Shown here in pieces: positions 35,072-45,482 of a DNA stretch of 64,000 nucleotides. Within the stretch, counting starts at the first letter, position 1, and each line of letters starts with the position of its first letter. The stretch covers positions 62,001 through 126,000 of the forward strand of contig NZ_JAGTJJ010000026.1 of assembly GCF_028435365.1 (NCBI RefSeq). Reading direction: 5' to 3'. The notes beneath the pieces are model-generated. The model was not told the origin of the DNA and did no database searches. It was given only the letters and a program-made list of their open reading frames with translations. The stretch is from Polyangium jinanense. GTDB taxonomy: Bacteria > Myxococcota > Polyangia > Polyangiales > Polyangiaceae. Position numbers and translations under genes: made by a program.

Positions 35072-36274
35072 TCACCAGGTGACGGGGAACTCGTTCATGC
35101 CGTAGACGGTGGAGCTGTCCTTGAACGAGAGCTCCTCGAAAGGCACGGCCGGCCTGAGCTCGGGGATGCGGCGGAACAGCGTGTCGATGACGATCTGGAG
35201 CTCCAGCCGGGCGAGGTTCTGCCCGAGGCATTGGTGCGGGCCGAAGCCGAACGCGAGGTGGTTGCGCGAGCCTCGCTCGAGGTCGAGCTCGTCGGCGTTC
35301 TCGAAGACCTCCGGATCGCGGTTCGCCGTGTTGGCCAGGGCGAACACGCCTTCGCCGGCCTTGATGACCACGCCGCCGATTTCCACGTCCGCCGTGGCGA
35401 CCCGACCGAGCGCGGACTCCGCAATGGTGAAGTACCGCAAAAGCTCCTCGACGGCCCCGATGGTCTTCGACGGGTCCTGCTTGATGGCGGCGAGCTTCTC
35501 CGGGTGCTGCAGCAGCACCAGCGTGCTCAGCGAGATCATGTTCGCGGTGGTCTCGTGCCCGGCGATGAGGAGCAGGAACGCCATGCTGACCATGCCCTCG
35601 AAATCGACGGCGCCGGTCTCGGCCAGCTGCTTCCGGATCTGGCGGCTCAGCAGATCCTCGGTGGGGTTCTGCGCCTTCGCGCCCACGAGTTTTCCGAGAT
35701 ACGTCATGAGCTCGACGACCGATCCCATGATCACGTCGGCCGGCAGCTTCTGGCTCACGATGACCGAAGAGTGCTTCTGGAAGAACTCGTGATCGGCGTA
35801 GGGCACGCCGAGCAGCTCGCAAATGACGAGCGAGGGCACCGGCAGGGAGAGCGCCTGCACCAGGTCGACCGGGCGCGGCCCGGCGAGCATCGCGTCGATG
35901 TGCTCGTCCACGATCTGCTGGATGCGCGGCCCGAGCGCGTTGATCCGCTGCAACGTGAACTCACCGAGCACGGCGCGGCGCGCGGGCCCGTGCTCGGGCG
36001 GGTCGAGCTCGAGCAGCATCGGCTTGAGGTTGCTCGAGGCCGGGCGCTCGTACGCCAGCGAGGGGAAATTGGGATCGCGCCGGTTGCTGCTGAACCGCGG
36101 ATCGGACAGGATCGCCCGAATGTCCTTGTGGCTCGTGGCGACCCACACGATCCTCCCATTGGGCAGTTTTACCTTGGCGATCGGCGTCTCCACGCGGAGC
36201 TTGCGATGCTCCGCGGGCGGCGCATACGGGCAGGTTCGGCTGATATGAAGCGTCGGAACGGCATCGGCTGACAT
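35072..36274 (-). CDS. Cytochrome P450
   Basis: The product is 400 aa, normal for a soluble bacterial P450. Visible are the I-helix AGHETT (about 240), the ExxR motif in EELLRY, and the haem loop FGFGPHQCLGQNLAR with the axial Cys. It has no membrane anchor or fused reductase, and there is no ferredoxin gene in the window, so redox partners must come from elsewhere. The start is preceded by GAGGTGG. It is the first gene of the P450 / flavin monooxygenase / nucleotide-binding set and diverges from a tetR gene 122 bp away. Substrate unknown. Confidence 0.95.
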   Translation of the reverse strand: MSADAVPTLHISRTCPYAPPAEHRKLRVETPIAKVKLPNGRIVWVATSHKDIRAILSDPRFSSNRRDPNFPSLAYERPASSNLKPMLLELDPPEHGPARRAVLGEFTLQRINALGPRIQQIVDEHIDAMLAGPRPVDLVQALSLPVPSLVICELLGVPYADHEFFQKHSSVIVSQKLPADVIMGSVVELMTYLGKLVGAKAQNPTEDLLSRQIRKQLAETGAVDFEGMVSMAFLLLIAGHETTANMISLSTLVLLQHPEKLAAIKQDPSKTIGAVEELLRYFTIAESALGRVATADVEIGGVVIKAGEGVFALANTANRDPEVFENADELDLERGSRNHLAFGFGPHQCLGQNLARLELQIVIDTLFRRIPELRPAVPFEELSFKDSSTVYGMNEFPVTW

Positions 36275-36298
36275 GGTTCCACCTCGATTCGGGCGAGC

Positions 36299-36340
36299 AG
36301 CCTAGCCGATCGGCAAGCACAGCTCAAGCCGAGCGGCAAG
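36299..36340. promoter_or_regulatory. Candidate TetR operator and P450 promoter
   Basis: A perfect palindrome GCCGATCGGC (36305-36314) followed by AAGCAC recurs 23 bp further as GCCGAGCGGCAAGTAC (from 36328). On minus, TTGAGC (36322-36327) and TAGGCT (36299-36304) are 17 bp apart, and the palindrome lies exactly in that spacer. The arrangement fits repression of the P450 operon, and perhaps of tetR, by the divergent TetR protein. The boxes match the consensus only partly (4/6 and 3/6). Confidence 0.45.
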
Positions 36341-36396
36341 TACGTGACCTGTGTCCAGCAGCCGGGGTACTGTCTGGCGTTCCGCGAGGAGAGCGC

Positions 36397-36999
36397 ATGA
36401 CCGCCGGCACCGCCGCCACCGACACCCGATCCAGACTGCTCGACACCGCGCTGAAGCTGTTCAGCGAACACGGGGTGGAGGGCACGTCCCTGCAGATGAT
36501 CGCCGACGAGCTCGGCGTCACGAAGGCCGCCGTCTACTACCACTTCAAGACGAAGGACGAGATCACGGAGGCCGTCGCCGCGCCCGGGGTCCAGGAGCTC
36601 GACCAGATCATCGAAGAAGCGCGCGCGCTACGGAGCCGGGGCGCGCAGATCGATCACGCGCTCTCGGGATTCGTCGAGCTCATCGTCCGCCAGCGCTCGC
36701 TGCTCAGCCTGTACAACAGCGACCCCGGCATCCAGCGGGTCATCAACCGGGCGTTCCGGACGCCGCGCGGCGAGGACGTCAAAACCAGAATGAAAGCGGT
36801 GCTCGCCGGGGAAAACCCGAGCCTCGCCGACGCGATCGCGGTGCACGTCGTGTTCACGGGGCTCGCGATGGTCGGCGGCGCACCCGAATACGCGGGCATC
36901 GACGACGACACCCTGCGCGAGCACCTGCTCGAAGCGGGGCGGCGCCTGCTCGGCCGCCCCCGCCGCAAGCGCCCGGACAACCACCTGCCCGGGCGCTGA
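36397..36999 (+). CDS. TetR-family transcriptional regulator
   Basis: The product is 200 aa. The N-terminal helix-turn-helix (about 8-58) reads TRSRLLDTALKLFSEHGVEG, then LGVTKAAVYYHFKTKDEI, the classic TetR pattern. The C-terminal ligand-binding half is all-helical and ends in a basic tail. The ATG at 36397 has GAGGAG upstream. It diverges from the P450 operon, with paired palindromic sites between them, so it most likely represses that operon and senses its substrate or product. It is convergent with thiC, 9 bp apart. Confidence 0.93.
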   Translation: MTAGTAATDTRSRLLDTALKLFSEHGVEGTSLQMIADELGVTKAAVYYHFKTKDEITEAVAAPGVQELDQIIEEARALRSRGAQIDHALSGFVELIVRQRSLLSLYNSDPGIQRVINRAFRTPRGEDVKTRMKAVLAGENPSLADAIAVHVVFTGLAMVGGAPEYAGIDDDTLREHLLEAGRRLLGRPRRKRPDNHLPGR

Positions 37000-37008
37000 G
37001 GCCCCGCG

Positions 37009-38984
<1,976 letters not shown>

Positions 38985-39104
38985 TCGAGCCGTGGGTCTG
39001 GTCGAAGCTCGGCCCGGCGTCAACGCCCGAACGACACACATGGGTTCTCCGCGGCCCTTCGGCTTGACGTCCTCACCGGCCCGTGGTCCGCTCGCTCGCC
39101 TGCC

Positions 39105-39590
39105 ATGCACCCCAATCAAGCCTTGATCGAGCAATTTTATCGGGCGTTTCAGAAGCGCGACGCCGAGGGAATGATCGCCTGTTATCACCGAGACGTCACG
39201 TTCTCGGACTCGGTTTTCGTGGGCCTCGACGCGGCCGGAGCGCGCGGGATGTGGCGCATGCTCTGCGAGCGAGGGAAAGACCTCACGCTCGAATTCAGCG
39301 ACGTGCGCGCCGATGATTCCACGGGAAGCGCGCACTGGGAGGCCCACTATTCGTTTTCGGCCACAGGGAGACACGTGCACAACGTGGTCGACGCCTCGTT
39401 CGAGTTCCGCGACGGAAAGATCGCCCGCCACACGGACCGATTCGACCTCTGGCGCTGGACACGGATGGCGCTCGGGCCCGCGGGGATCCTGCTCGGATGG
39501 ACGCCCTTCTTGCAGGGCAAGGTCCGCGCAATGGCGACGAAGGGGCTCGCCGAGTACATGGCAAAGAACCCCGAACGCGCGGGCGCCTGA
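39105..39590 (+). CDS. SnoaL/NTF2-like protein
   Basis: The product is 161 aa. The N-terminus NQALIEQFYRAFQKRDAEGM followed by CYHRDVTFSDSVF and a beta-rich core ending DGKIARHTDRFDLWRW is typical of the NTF2-like SnoaL superfamily, which includes small cyclases, isomerases and proteins with no known activity. The residues after about 115, with a GPAGILLGW segment, extend past the usual domain. The ribosome site is poor. The gene diverges from thiC and is 137 bp before the lysyl-oxidase-like gene. The ligand is unknown. Confidence 0.82.
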   Translation: MHPNQALIEQFYRAFQKRDAEGMIACYHRDVTFSDSVFVGLDAAGARGMWRMLCERGKDLTLEFSDVRADDSTGSAHWEAHYSFSATGRHVHNVVDASFEFRDGKIARHTDRFDLWRWTRMALGPAGILLGWTPFLQGKVRAMATKGLAEYMAKNPERAGA

Positions 39591-39727
39591 AGCCGCGGCG
39601 CTCGTCGCCGGGGACGGCCCGGCTGCCCCCACATTTCGCGCGTGGATCGCGCCGCGAGTCCGCTTATCATGCGAGATCCGAGGGCCGCGCTCCCGGCCCC
39701 TTCCGCACTCCAAAGGCGAGGCTTCGC

Positions 39728-41716
39728 ATGCGATATCGACGGCTCATCCCGCTCTGCTTCCTCCCGGCCCTCCACGTGCTCGTTCCCGGCTGCTCGGACG
39801 ACGTCTCCGAGTTCGCGATCGCAGACGCGGTCGTCACGATCGACGCGCGCGCCAAGCCCGGCGGCACGGTCAACGTCAAGGTCGACGCACGAAACAGCGG
39901 GCAAGCGACGTGGGTGCCCGGCGAGGTCACGCTCACGCTCCCGGAGGGGCAGGGCTTCGCGAGCGCATCGCTCGCGCTCTCCGGCGAGGTGGATCCGGAC
40001 GGCCGCGGCACGTTTACGGGCACGCTGACGGCGCCCGTGCGCACGGGCCTCTTCAAGCTGAACTTCAACGCGCAATACGAGGGCGCGAGATTCGGCGAGC
40101 CGATCACCTCGCCCGCGACGGAGCTCACGTGCAGCGACGGCGTCTACTGCAACGGCGCGGAGCGGCTCGTCGCGGGCCAGTGTGTAAACGGGAAAGACCC
40201 GTGTGACGACGGCGCCGAATGCACGGCGGACTCTTGCGACGAGGCCACGGACACCTGCAAGCACGAGCTCGGGCCGGGGTGTGCGTCGTGCACGTCGGAT
40301 TGCACGCCCGACTGTACGGGCAAGGTCTGCGGCGACGACGGCTGCGGCGGGAGCTGCGGGAGCTGTCCCGCGGGTGAGGCGTGCGCGAACGCGACGAACG
40401 AGTGCAAACCCGCGAACCAGCCGGGCTCCTGCGCGGCGCCGCTCGAGCTGCTCCCGGCGGGCACGGAATTCCTCGGGGTCCACCAGATCACGGGGGACAC
40501 GACGAACGGCCTGCACGAGGTCGTGCCGACGTGCAACTCGACGAGCACGGCGGTGGAGACGGTCTACACGTTCACGCTGACGGAGAAGATGGGCATCGAG
40601 GCGCGCGTCTCCGGCTACGATACGGTGCTTCACATCCGGACGAATTGCCTCGACAACAAACCCGCGGCGACCGTGGGCTGCAGCGACGACGCCTCGCCGC
40701 CCGGCGATTACGGCTCGCGCGTGGATGCGGCGCTCGATCCGGGGACGTATTACCTCATCGTCGACGGGTTCGACGCGTCCCAGTACGGCGCGTTCGACCT
40801 GCAGGTGAAGTTCACGGCGAACGGCTGCGTGCCGCATTGCGACGGTCTCTATTGCGGCACGGACGACGGCTGCGGCGGCGACTGCGGGACGTGCGATACG
40901 GGCTTCGCCTGCTCGGCCGAGGGCAAATGCCGTCCCGACCCGTGCACGCCGGATTGCCAGGACAAACAATGCGGCGACGACGGCTGCGGCGGGACGTGCG
41001 GGACGTGCGCCGAGGGCTCGCTCTGCGTGCCGGCGACGTCGAAATGCCAGGTGTTCGCGGACTGCAACAACGAGGCGCCCGTGTGTGATCCGCCCTGCGG
41101 CGCGGGCGAGTTCTGCGGGACGGACTGCGGCTGCCACGCGGCGAACGAGCCGATGGCGGACCTCGTAATCGACGAGAAGCGGCTCGCCGAGGAGATCCTC
41201 TTCGACAAGCTCGACGTGAGCCCGAACTCGTGCGCGTTCATCGAGGAGTGCGTGGGCGGGACGGGCGAACGAAAGCTCCTGCGCTTCAGCGTGGAGGCGA
41301 AGAACCAGGGCATGGCGACGCTGACGGTGCCACCGCCGTCGGAGCGGCCGGACCTGTTCCTGTTCTCGCCCTGCCACGGCCATTACCACTTCAACGGGTT
41401 CGCGACGTACGCGCTGCTCGACAAGAACGGCAAGGAGGTCGTGACCGGGCGCAAGCAGGCGTATTGCATGGAGGACACGCAGCAGATCGCCTTCGGCCCG
41501 AACGTGGGCTGCAACAAGATCTACACGTGCGAGGATCAGGGCATCCAGCGCGGCTGGTCGGATCTTTACGGCAACACGCTCGATTGCCAGTGGCTCGACA
41601 TCACGGACGTGCCGGCGGGTGAGTACTTCATCCAGGTGAAGCTCAACCCGAGCCGGGAGTTCGAGGAGGTGAGCCTCGACAACAACACGGCCACGGTGCC
41701 CGTGACGATCCCCTGA
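39728..41716 (+). CDS. Lipoprotein with Cys-rich repeats, PPC-like domain and lysyl oxidase domain
   Basis: The product is 662 aa. The start at 39728 gives a lipoprotein signal ending LVPGC (Cys22). Then come a beta-sandwich domain (about 30-135), Cys-rich loops with CGDDGCGGSCGSC (about 138-235), a pre-peptidase C-terminal-like domain (about 240-360), two more Cys-rich repeats (about 365-470) and a lysyl oxidase domain (about 475-662). The copper motif C549-H-G-H-Y-H554 has all three His. Lys576 in GRKQAYCMEDT and Tyr614 in LYGNTLDCQWLDITD align with the residues that form the quinone cofactor in animal lysyl oxidase, so activity is plausible. Lysyl oxidases oxidise Lys amines to aldehydes and cross-link proteins. 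A glycerophosphodiesterase gene follows 5 bp later. Confidence 0.85.
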   Translation: MRYRRLIPLCFLPALHVLVPGCSDDVSEFAIADAVVTIDARAKPGGTVNVKVDARNSGQATWVPGEVTLTLPEGQGFASASLALSGEVDPDGRGTFTGTLTAPVRTGLFKLNFNAQYEGARFGEPITSPATELTCSDGVYCNGAERLVAGQCVNGKDPCDDGAECTADSCDEATDTCKHELGPGCASCTSDCTPDCTGKVCGDDGCGGSCGSCPAGEACANATNECKPANQPGSCAAPLELLPAGTEFLGVHQITGDTTNGLHEVVPTCNSTSTAVETVYTFTLTEKMGIEARVSGYDTVLHIRTNCLDNKPAATVGCSDDASPPGDYGSRVDAALDPGTYYLIVDGFDASQYGAFDLQVKFTANGCVPHCDGLYCGTDDGCGGDCGTCDTGFACSAEGKCRPDPCTPDCQDKQCGDDGCGGTCGTCAEGSLCVPATSKCQVFADCNNEAPVCDPPCGAGEFCGTDCGCHAANEPMADLVIDEKRLAEEILFDKLDVSPNSCAFIEECVGGTGERKLLRFSVEAKNQGMATLTVPPPSERPDLFLFSPCHGHYHFNGFATYALLDKNGKEVVTGRKQAYCMEDTQQIAFGPNVGCNKIYTCEDQGIQRGWSDLYGNTLDCQWLDITDVPAGEYFIQVKLNPSREFEEVSLDNNTATVPVTIP

Positions 41717-41721
41717 TCACC

Positions 41722-42507
41722 ATGCATTACAAGGACGGCCCCCGCCCCCGCCTGTTCGCGCACCGCGGCGCCTCCGGTACGGCGCCCGAGAACACGTTGC
41801 CCGCCTTCGCCGCCGCGCTCGCGGCGGGGGCGGACCGCCTCGAGCTCGACGTGCACCTCACGGCCGACGAGGAAGTGATCGTGCTGCACGACGAGGACGT
41901 GGCGCGCACGACGGACGGCGCGGGGCCGGCCTCGAAAAAACGTTTTTCCGAGACTCGTGAGCTCGACGCGGGATACGGGTTCCAGGATCCGGACGGCGCC
42001 TACCCATTCCGGGGCCGCGGCATCCGGATCCCGACGCTCGCCGAGGTGCTGACGTCCTTCCCTGGCGTGCCGCTCAACATCGAGCTCAAGGACGACGCGG
42101 AGTCGCTGGTCTCCGCGGTGCAATGGGTGCTCCATCGGCACGAAGGGCGAGAGCGGGTGCTCTTGACGGCGGAGCCCGGGTCCTTGATGGAGAAGATCCG
42201 GCGGCGGATCCCGGGGGTCTTGACCGGGATGTGCCTGCCCGAGTCGCTGGAATTCCTCTGCAATGGGGGAAACCCGGGCTACGTGGCGCGGGGGTTTGCC
42301 TTGCAGGTGCCGACGAGCCTCGCGGGGATCCCGATCGTGACGCCGTATTTCGTGGAGGTCGCGCACGCGTGTGGGCTCGAGGTGCACGCGTGGGTGATCA
42401 ACGAGGAAGCCGAGATGCGCGCGCTCGTCGCGATGGGCGTGGACGGGATCATGACGGACTTTCCGGAGCTCGGCGCGCGGGTGCTCGGGCGACAGCCGGG
42501 CGATTGA
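41722..42507 (+). CDS. Glycerophosphodiester phosphodiesterase
   Basis: The product is 261 aa. The family motifs are HRGASGTAPENTLPAFAAAL (metal and catalytic His, about 14-33), ELDVHLTADEEVIVLHDE (about 41-58) and LNIELKDD (about 115). It splits glycerophosphodiesters to glycerol 3-phosphate and an alcohol, in phospholipid turnover. There is no signal peptide, so it is probably cytoplasmic (UgpQ-like). The start is 5 bp after the stop of the lysyl-oxidase-like gene, which suggests one transcript although the functions do not obviously connect. Confidence 0.93.
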   Translation: MHYKDGPRPRLFAHRGASGTAPENTLPAFAAALAAGADRLELDVHLTADEEVIVLHDEDVARTTDGAGPASKKRFSETRELDAGYGFQDPDGAYPFRGRGIRIPTLAEVLTSFPGVPLNIELKDDAESLVSAVQWVLHRHEGRERVLLTAEPGSLMEKIRRRIPGVLTGMCLPESLEFLCNGGNPGYVARGFALQVPTSLAGIPIVTPYFVEVAHACGLEVHAWVINEEAEMRALVAMGVDGIMTDFPELGARVLGRQPGD

Positions 42508-42596
42508 CGCCGGACGGACGGGCTCCATGTCCCGCATGAGACGGTCTGCCTGCTCGGCCAGGGGGGTCGGGCGGCATTCCCTCGGGGGGAGTCACC

Positions 42597-42998
42597 ATGA
42601 AGAGCTACTGGGCCGGCGCCGCATTGCTGATCGCGGGCCTCTTCACGAGCGCGGCCGCCGATGCGGCTTGCACCCGGAATCCTTTTCAAATGGGCTGGGA
42701 CGCCGCGAATCAGGCGTGTCAGGACATCGCGCAAGGGTATACGCCCATGCCCTGGGGCCACAGGCGGCTCGCGAGCGGGGACTTCGTCCCGCTGCCGGAG
42801 CCGGAGCGGACGTGCACGTGGCAGGACGTCGTCGAATGCAAAAACGCGGCGGCCCAGTATCTCCGGCGATTCCACAACCAAGGCTGCGCCCGGCTCATCC
42901 GGCGCAACGTCCGGCTGACGAGCGCGATCGGCAGGCCCATCGGATCAGCCCAGCAGGTCTGGCGGACCTACGTCAACACGACCTGCAACCTGCCGTAA
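42597..42998 (+). CDS. Small secreted Cys-containing protein
   Basis: The product is 133 aa. The ATG at 42597 follows GGGGGGAG and gives a signal peptide (about residues 1-24, ending ADA-A). The mature part has six Cys (CTRN, QACQD, ERTCTW, VVECKN, GCARL, TTCNL), enough for three disulfides, and is basic and aromatic. I do not recognise a family. It is probably exported to the periplasm or outside. The gene is convergent with a response-regulator gene 10 bp away. Confidence 0.65.
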   Translation: MKSYWAGAALLIAGLFTSAAADAACTRNPFQMGWDAANQACQDIAQGYTPMPWGHRRLASGDFVPLPEPERTCTWQDVVECKNAAAQYLRRFHNQGCARLIRRNVRLTSAIGRPIGSAQQVWRTYVNTTCNLP

Positions 42999-43008
42999 CG
43001 TAGCGATT

Positions 43009-43683
43009 TCAGAATTTCCCGCGCACCCAGCCCGTGGACGACGTGATCGTCCGCTGCGAGTGGGGCGCCGCGTCGGGCGAGCGTTGCGAGAGAGGCGCCG
43101 CGTCGAAGCTGCGCTGCGACAAAGGCGCGGCGTCCGCGTTGCGCGACGAGAGCGCGGCGGCGGACAAGGGCGGGAGCGATTGGGACGTGGAGCCGGAGAG
43201 GGGCGGGACCTCCGAGGGGCGCGTCATGCGCGGCGGGACGTCGGTGCGCGGGCCCGGCGGCGCCGTGCTCGGCCGGATGCTCTCCGGGGCGCGGTCCCGC
43301 TTCTGCCACGTGCCATTCAGATACTCTTCGATGCGCGAGGCGAGCTCGTCACCGTCGTTCGTCTTCGAGATGAAGCCCGAGGCGCCCGTGCTCAAAACGA
43401 GGCTCTGGAGCTCCCGCGCCGGCCGGTCGGAGTGAAAAACGATGGGGCACGAGAGGATGCCCTTCTGGAGCGCCACCTCGACCAGCTTGCCCCCGTGCAA
43501 CGCCGGCATGTTGACGTCCACGAGCACGAGATCCGGCTGCTCACGCGCCACAGCCGCGCCGAAGCCGAACGGCGAGTCGAGCGTGATCACCTCGAAGCCG
43601 CGAGATTGCAGGAGCAGCTTGACCAGCTCACGGCAAATCTCGCTGTCGTCGACCACGAGAATCCGTCGCTTCGTCGCGCTCAT
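43009..43683 (-). CDS. Receiver-domain response regulator with low-complexity tail
   Basis: The product is 224 aa. The receiver domain (about 6-125) has the DD pair in ILVVDDSE, the phospho-Asp in LVLVDVNMP, a position for Thr/Ser in IVFHSDRP and the Lys in SGFISKTN. After it comes a Pro/Ser/Arg tail with imperfect repeats of DAAPLSQRS (three copies near residues 185-213). There is no DNA-binding domain. The ATG has GAGAGGC upstream. It lies 151 bp after the CheA-like kinase gene on the same strand, which is a likely partner. The tail may act as a localisation or interaction element. Confidence 0.85.
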   Translation of the reverse strand: MSATKRRILVVDDSEICRELVKLLLQSRGFEVITLDSPFGFGAAVAREQPDLVLVDVNMPALHGGKLVEVALQKGILSCPIVFHSDRPARELQSLVLSTGASGFISKTNDGDELASRIEEYLNGTWQKRDRAPESIRPSTAPPGPRTDVPPRMTRPSEVPPLSGSTSQSLPPLSAAALSSRNADAAPLSQRSFDAAPLSQRSPDAAPHSQRTITSSTGWVRGKF

Positions 43684-43834
43684 GGCTGCCTCTCGCCGGA
43701 CGAGGGGGGTTCTGCCCGAGCGTCATGCTGGGGCCATTGACGGCATGGTATCGAGGAGCCGTTGCTACGGCAAGAAGGACGTAAACGTAGGGCACGATTC
43801 ACGCGCGTGGCGGAAAAACCGGGTATGGACGGAG

Positions 43835-45331
43835 TCAGAATACCTCGGGCCGCACGAGCAGGACCTCGGCCCCATCGACGGTCACGATCTCGGCTGGGCA
43901 ATCGTCGGCCGTCGGACAAAGGCGCGTGGCCACGGCCGCGTAAGGCGCTCCGCCGGCCCGCAACGTGAAGCGAGCTTCCCCGCGCCGGACCTCGATCCGA
44001 ACCCCCTCGCCGCTCCGCGCACCACCCGGTGGCGCCATATCAAAGTATTCCACCGGATCGAGGGCCGGCATGCCCCCTTCGGCGGGCACGACGCGGACGC
44101 CGGGGCCGGCCGCCACGGCGAGGACGAGATCGGCGCCCCGCGCAGGAAAACACACGACGGGGAGCAGGTGGCTCGCCTGGGGGACGCGGAGCACGAGGAG
44201 CGTGCCCTGGCCGCGGCGCGTGGTGATGGAGATACAGCCGCCGACGCGCTGGATGGCCGCGCGCGCCGCATCGAGGCCGATGCCGCGGCCCGAGACGTCC
44301 GTGACCTTGGTGCGCGTGGACAGGCCCGGGCGAAAGAGCAGCTCCGTGAGCTCGTCGTCCTGCGCGCGCAGGGCGAGCTCCGGCGTGGAGAGGCCGAGGT
44401 CGATCGCGCGCCTCCGCACCGCCTCGAGGTTCACGCCCGCGCCGTCGTCCTCGACCGTGATCTCGATCTCGCCGCCCTTCTGCCGCGCCGAGACGCGGAT
44501 CGAGGCCATGGACGCCTTGCCCGCGGCGCGGCGCGCCTCGGGCCGCTCGATGCCGTGATCCACCGCGTTGCGGAGGGCGTGGAGCAGGACGACCTCGACG
44601 GACTCGGCGACCTCGGCGCGGACGCGCACGTCACCCACGTCGAAGGCCACGCGGACCTCCTTGCCGAGGCTCTCCGCGAGGCCACGCGCTCCCGCTTCGT
44701 GGGGCGCGAGCCGCGGCGCGAGGGAGACGGCCGAGAGCGAGGTGACCTCCTCGGAGAGCGCGTGGACCACGTCGCCGAGCCGCCCGCGCGCGCGCCCGGC
44801 CGCGACATGCTCCAGAAAGACCCGCACCGCGAGGGCGGCGAGGCGCTGCTGCGTGGCCATCGACACGCGATCGCGCAGGTCGACCGGGGCGCTGCGGGAC
44901 CCGGGGACGGGCGCCGGGGTTTCGGGCTCGTCGGCCGCGACCTCGGCGACGATCTCCTCGATCTGCTGCACGAACCCGTCGACGTCCATCCCCGCGCTCG
45001 AGGCTGCGTCCTTCTTGCGAAGCATCACGACCATGAACCGGATGGCCATGGTCACGACGAGATCGACCTCTTCGGGCACGCGCCGACTGCGCCTCGCCAC
45101 GGCCGCGACGAGACCTTCGAGCGCGTGGCAGAGGGTGGCGAGCCCGCCGAAGTGCATCATCCGGGCTTCGCCCTTCAGCGTGTGCAGCTCTTGCTGCATC
45201 ACGGCGGCGACCTCGGGCCGGCCCCCGCCGTGCATGAAGTTGCCCCAATCGCTCTCGACGCGGTCGAGCCGTTCGAGCGCCACGCCGCGGAAACGCGCGA
45301 GGAGCTCGCTGGGAAGCGCGGTCGGGCTCAA
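43835..45331 (-). CDS. CheA-like hybrid-free histidine kinase with Hpt domain
   Basis: The best start is the TTG at 45331, with GGAAAGGGG upstream; the frame extends to 45652 but would then cover the divergent gene's start. From there the product is 498 aa. The Hpt domain (about 5-110) has the phosphorylatable His50 in ELHTLKGEAR. There is a linker, a dimerisation-like helical part, then a HATPase with HALRNAVDHGIE (N box), DDGAG (G1) and GRGIGLDA (G2). The C-terminal region lies where CheA has a CheW-like domain but is not clearly one. No CheY-binding P2 domain is visible. The likely partner is the receiver protein downstream. There are no chemoreceptor genes nearby. Confidence 0.83.
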   Translation of the reverse strand: MSPTALPSELLARFRGVALERLDRVESDWGNFMHGGGRPEVAAVMQQELHTLKGEARMMHFGGLATLCHALEGLVAAVARRSRRVPEEVDLVVTMAIRFMVVMLRKKDAASSAGMDVDGFVQQIEEIVAEVAADEPETPAPVPGSRSAPVDLRDRVSMATQQRLAALAVRVFLEHVAAGRARGRLGDVVHALSEEVTSLSAVSLAPRLAPHEAGARGLAESLGKEVRVAFDVGDVRVRAEVAESVEVVLLHALRNAVDHGIERPEARRAAGKASMASIRVSARQKGGEIEITVEDDGAGVNLEAVRRRAIDLGLSTPELALRAQDDELTELLFRPGLSTRTKVTDVSGRGIGLDAARAAIQRVGGCISITTRRGQGTLLVLRVPQASHLLPVVCFPARGADLVLAVAAGPGVRVVPAEGGMPALDPVEYFDMAPPGGARSGEGVRIEVRRGEARFTLRAGGAPYAAVATRLCPTADDCPAEIVTVDGAEVLLVRPEVF

Positions 45332-45482
45332 GTCGCCCCTTTCCGCACGGCAGGATCGCTCACGGGTTCGGACAACAATGGCGCCCCCTGGACGGCAGGC
45401 ATCATACCGAAGCAAAGAGAGAAGCGGGAGCGCAATCAACGCTCGACGGGGCCGTTCGGTCCCTGTAGGGTCGCATCGGGAC
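45332..45482. other. Divergent promoter region, 151 bp
   Basis: It lies between the CheA-like kinase (minus) and the first gene of the porin-cytochrome operon (plus), so it holds both promoters. I see no reliable -35/-10 pair or palindrome. Confidence 0.5.

Noticed and set aside
33599..36271. Plus-strand frame of about 890 codons opposite the P450 and monooxygenase
   Set aside because: Both minus genes have all family motifs; the plus frame has none.
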